In this document: positions 62,559-64,000 of the stretch, piece by piece
How positions within the stretch are numbered: position 1 is the first letter of the stretch
Layout: each line of letters opens with the position of its first letter
Source: Heterodera schachtii
Lineage: Eukaryota; Nematoda; Chromadorea; Rhabditida; Heteroderidae
Direction of reading: 5' to 3'
Length of the DNA stretch: 64,000 bases
Assembly: GCA_023374025.1 (NCBI GenBank)
Contig: SIJG01000205.1
Location: forward strand, 62,001 to 126,000
Position numbers and translations under genes: made by a program
Notes under the pieces: generated by a model
What the model saw: only the letters and a program-made list of their open reading frames with translations
What the model was told of the DNA's origin: nothing
The model's database searches: none

Positions 62559-63785
62559 GCAAAGATAAATATTCCGTTCTTCGGTATAAACTTAATTTTG
62601 AATTTACTTAAAATTGATCATCGCGCTCAAAAGCTTGATTCATTGTTTTTTGACTTCCTCTCTGTCAAAATTGATTAACAACATTGTATTCTTTGATAGT
62701 ATAGTAATGCTTTTTTTAATTCAAATAAACTTTTAATTTATTTTAAATTTTTCTTAAAATGCAAAAAATTTTATTACAATGAAATTATTTGAAAAATATT
62801 TCAATTTATAATTTAAATAAAATTGCTAATTTAAGAATTTTGATATTTAATATATAATTTATCAAAATTTAATTTTTCTTTAAAATTAAAAATACATCTA
62901 TTTTCAAAATAAATATTTATTATTAGATCATGGTACTCAATCGCGTCACGTGTTTAGGATGTGATCAAGGATTTTTATTTTATTGAAATCTTTATATTTT
63001 AAATTTATATTGTGTCTTTAGCTAAATACATTGTGAAAATCAATATTTCATTCATATAAGTTATATATTGATTATCAATTTTAAATTACTTAAAAACTAA
63101 TTAATTCTTTTGAGAATATATTAAAATTAAATTTTTTAACAAATTTATTCCTATTTTAATTTAAACAACTATGTATAAAGTTTTAGAAATATTTTTAAAG
63201 AATTTAAAGAATTTCCTAAGTGTCTTTATAATTAAATTATAATATAAATATTATTAGCAAAGATAAATCTCCGTTTTTCGGTAAAAACTTAATTTTAAAT
63301 TTAAATTAAAATTGATCATCGCGCTCAAAATCTTCATTCATTGTTTTTTGACTTCCGCTCTGTCATGATTAGCAACATTATATCATTTGATAGTATAGTA
63401 ATAATTTTTTTAATTCAAATAAACATTTAATTTTTAAAAAATTTTTTTCAAAATTTGCAAATAGATTTTTATTACATTGAAATTGGTTGAAAATATTTAA
63501 ATTTAAAATTTAAAAATAAAAATGCTAATTTAAAGATTTTGCTATTTAATATATAAATTATTAACACTTAATTTTTCTTTAAAAATATTTTCTTTTTTAT
63601 ATTGATTGTTAATTTTAATTACTTAAAAACTAATGATTCTGTAGAGAATATATTAAAATTAAATTTTTTTTAACAAATTTATTCCTATTTTAATTTAAAC
63701 AACTCTTTATAAAGTTTTATAAATATTTTTAAAAAAATTAAAGACTTTTCATTAGTGTCTTTATAATTAAAATTAAAGTAAAGTA
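62559..63785. repeat. Tandem repeat, two units of about 698 bp
   Basis: Unit 1 (62559-63256) and unit 2 (63257-63785, with an internal deletion of roughly 170 bp matching 62890-63060) both start GCAAAGATAAAT. Both carry the conserved islands GATCATCGCGCTCAAAA and TTTTTTGACTTCC(T/G)CTCTGTCA. The + strand is T-rich here, opposite to most of the desert. Confidence 0.8.
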
Positions 63786-64000
63786 AGCTATTTATTAACA
63801 GCAAAAAAAGATAGTCAAAAAGCATTTATATTTATGCATTTTAAATATTTTGATTGTTTATTTGATTAATACATATTAAAACAATTTTATTATTTGCCAA
63901 TTTGATTTATAGCATTTATTTAGTTGGTTTGAATTTTCCAATATGGAAAATACAGAATTTAATAATTTTTATTATAATGTAATCTTTCGAGAAAAAAATT
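63786..64000. other. AT-rich end of window
   Basis: Nothing recognised. Confidence 0.4.

Noticed and set aside
62559..63785. Telomeric or subtelomeric repeat
   Set aside because: No TTAGGC-type or other short telomere array is present; units are about 698 bp and AT-rich.

Overview
The window looks like nematode nuclear DNA, and within nematodes most like a plant-parasitic tylenchine such as a root-knot nematode. The reasons are a very AT-rich composition, small AT-rich introns with TTTCAG-type acceptors, nuclear hormone receptor (NHR) fragments of the expanded nematode type, and a small family of short lysine-rich proteins with signal peptides. The species assignment is inference. No bacterial, viral, tRNA or rRNA gene was recognised.

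Region 1 (1-11.6 kb) is the only gene-bearing part. It holds four members of one secreted, tandem helix-turn-helix (HTH) family: two open genes (94-651 on +, 7001-7609 on -), one frameshifted pseudogene (9273-9722) and one truncated copy (10113-10268). Between them lies a decayed but nearly complete NHR gene on + (about 3910-6562: two zinc-finger exons, a third DNA-binding-domain exon and four ligand-binding-domain exons). Further NHR exons lie on - at 2789-2980 (intact last exon) and 8650-8729 (frameshifted). Pieces of hAT-type elements, a degenerate minisatellite and a pyrimidine tract fill the rest. It reads as a duplicated, inverted, actively decaying locus.

Region 2 (11.6-64 kb) has no convincing protein-coding gene. 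It is a very AT-rich mosaic in which 40-100 bp less AT-rich 'islands' recur in several copies and both orientations. The main structures are: a large palindrome with two near-identical 1.7 kb arms (15100-16788 and 25040-26721); three copies of a dispersed block (about 13.1-14.75, 47.28-48.42 and 50.6-51.88 kb); two mariner-like elements (23942-24478, truncated, and 27128-28405) that share an identical internal patch; three complete non-autonomous hAT-like elements (30932-31693, 37521-38381, 45069-46213); a recent P-Q-P duplication (49687-50011); and tandem repeats at 59.5-59.85 and 62.56-63.79 kb. The + strand is A-rich over most of this region and becomes T-rich where the mosaic is inverted.

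The points most worth following are: (a) the secreted HTH-repeat family, with a third HTH unit lying just out of frame behind gene 1; (b) a set of hAT-like elements that share a GC-rich palindromic core and a TTAGGGGTGTA box but each carry a different short word repeated near the ends; (c) the repeated islands, including a 22-nt sequence that matches spliced leader SL1 at 19 of 22 positions and is followed by GT in both copies.
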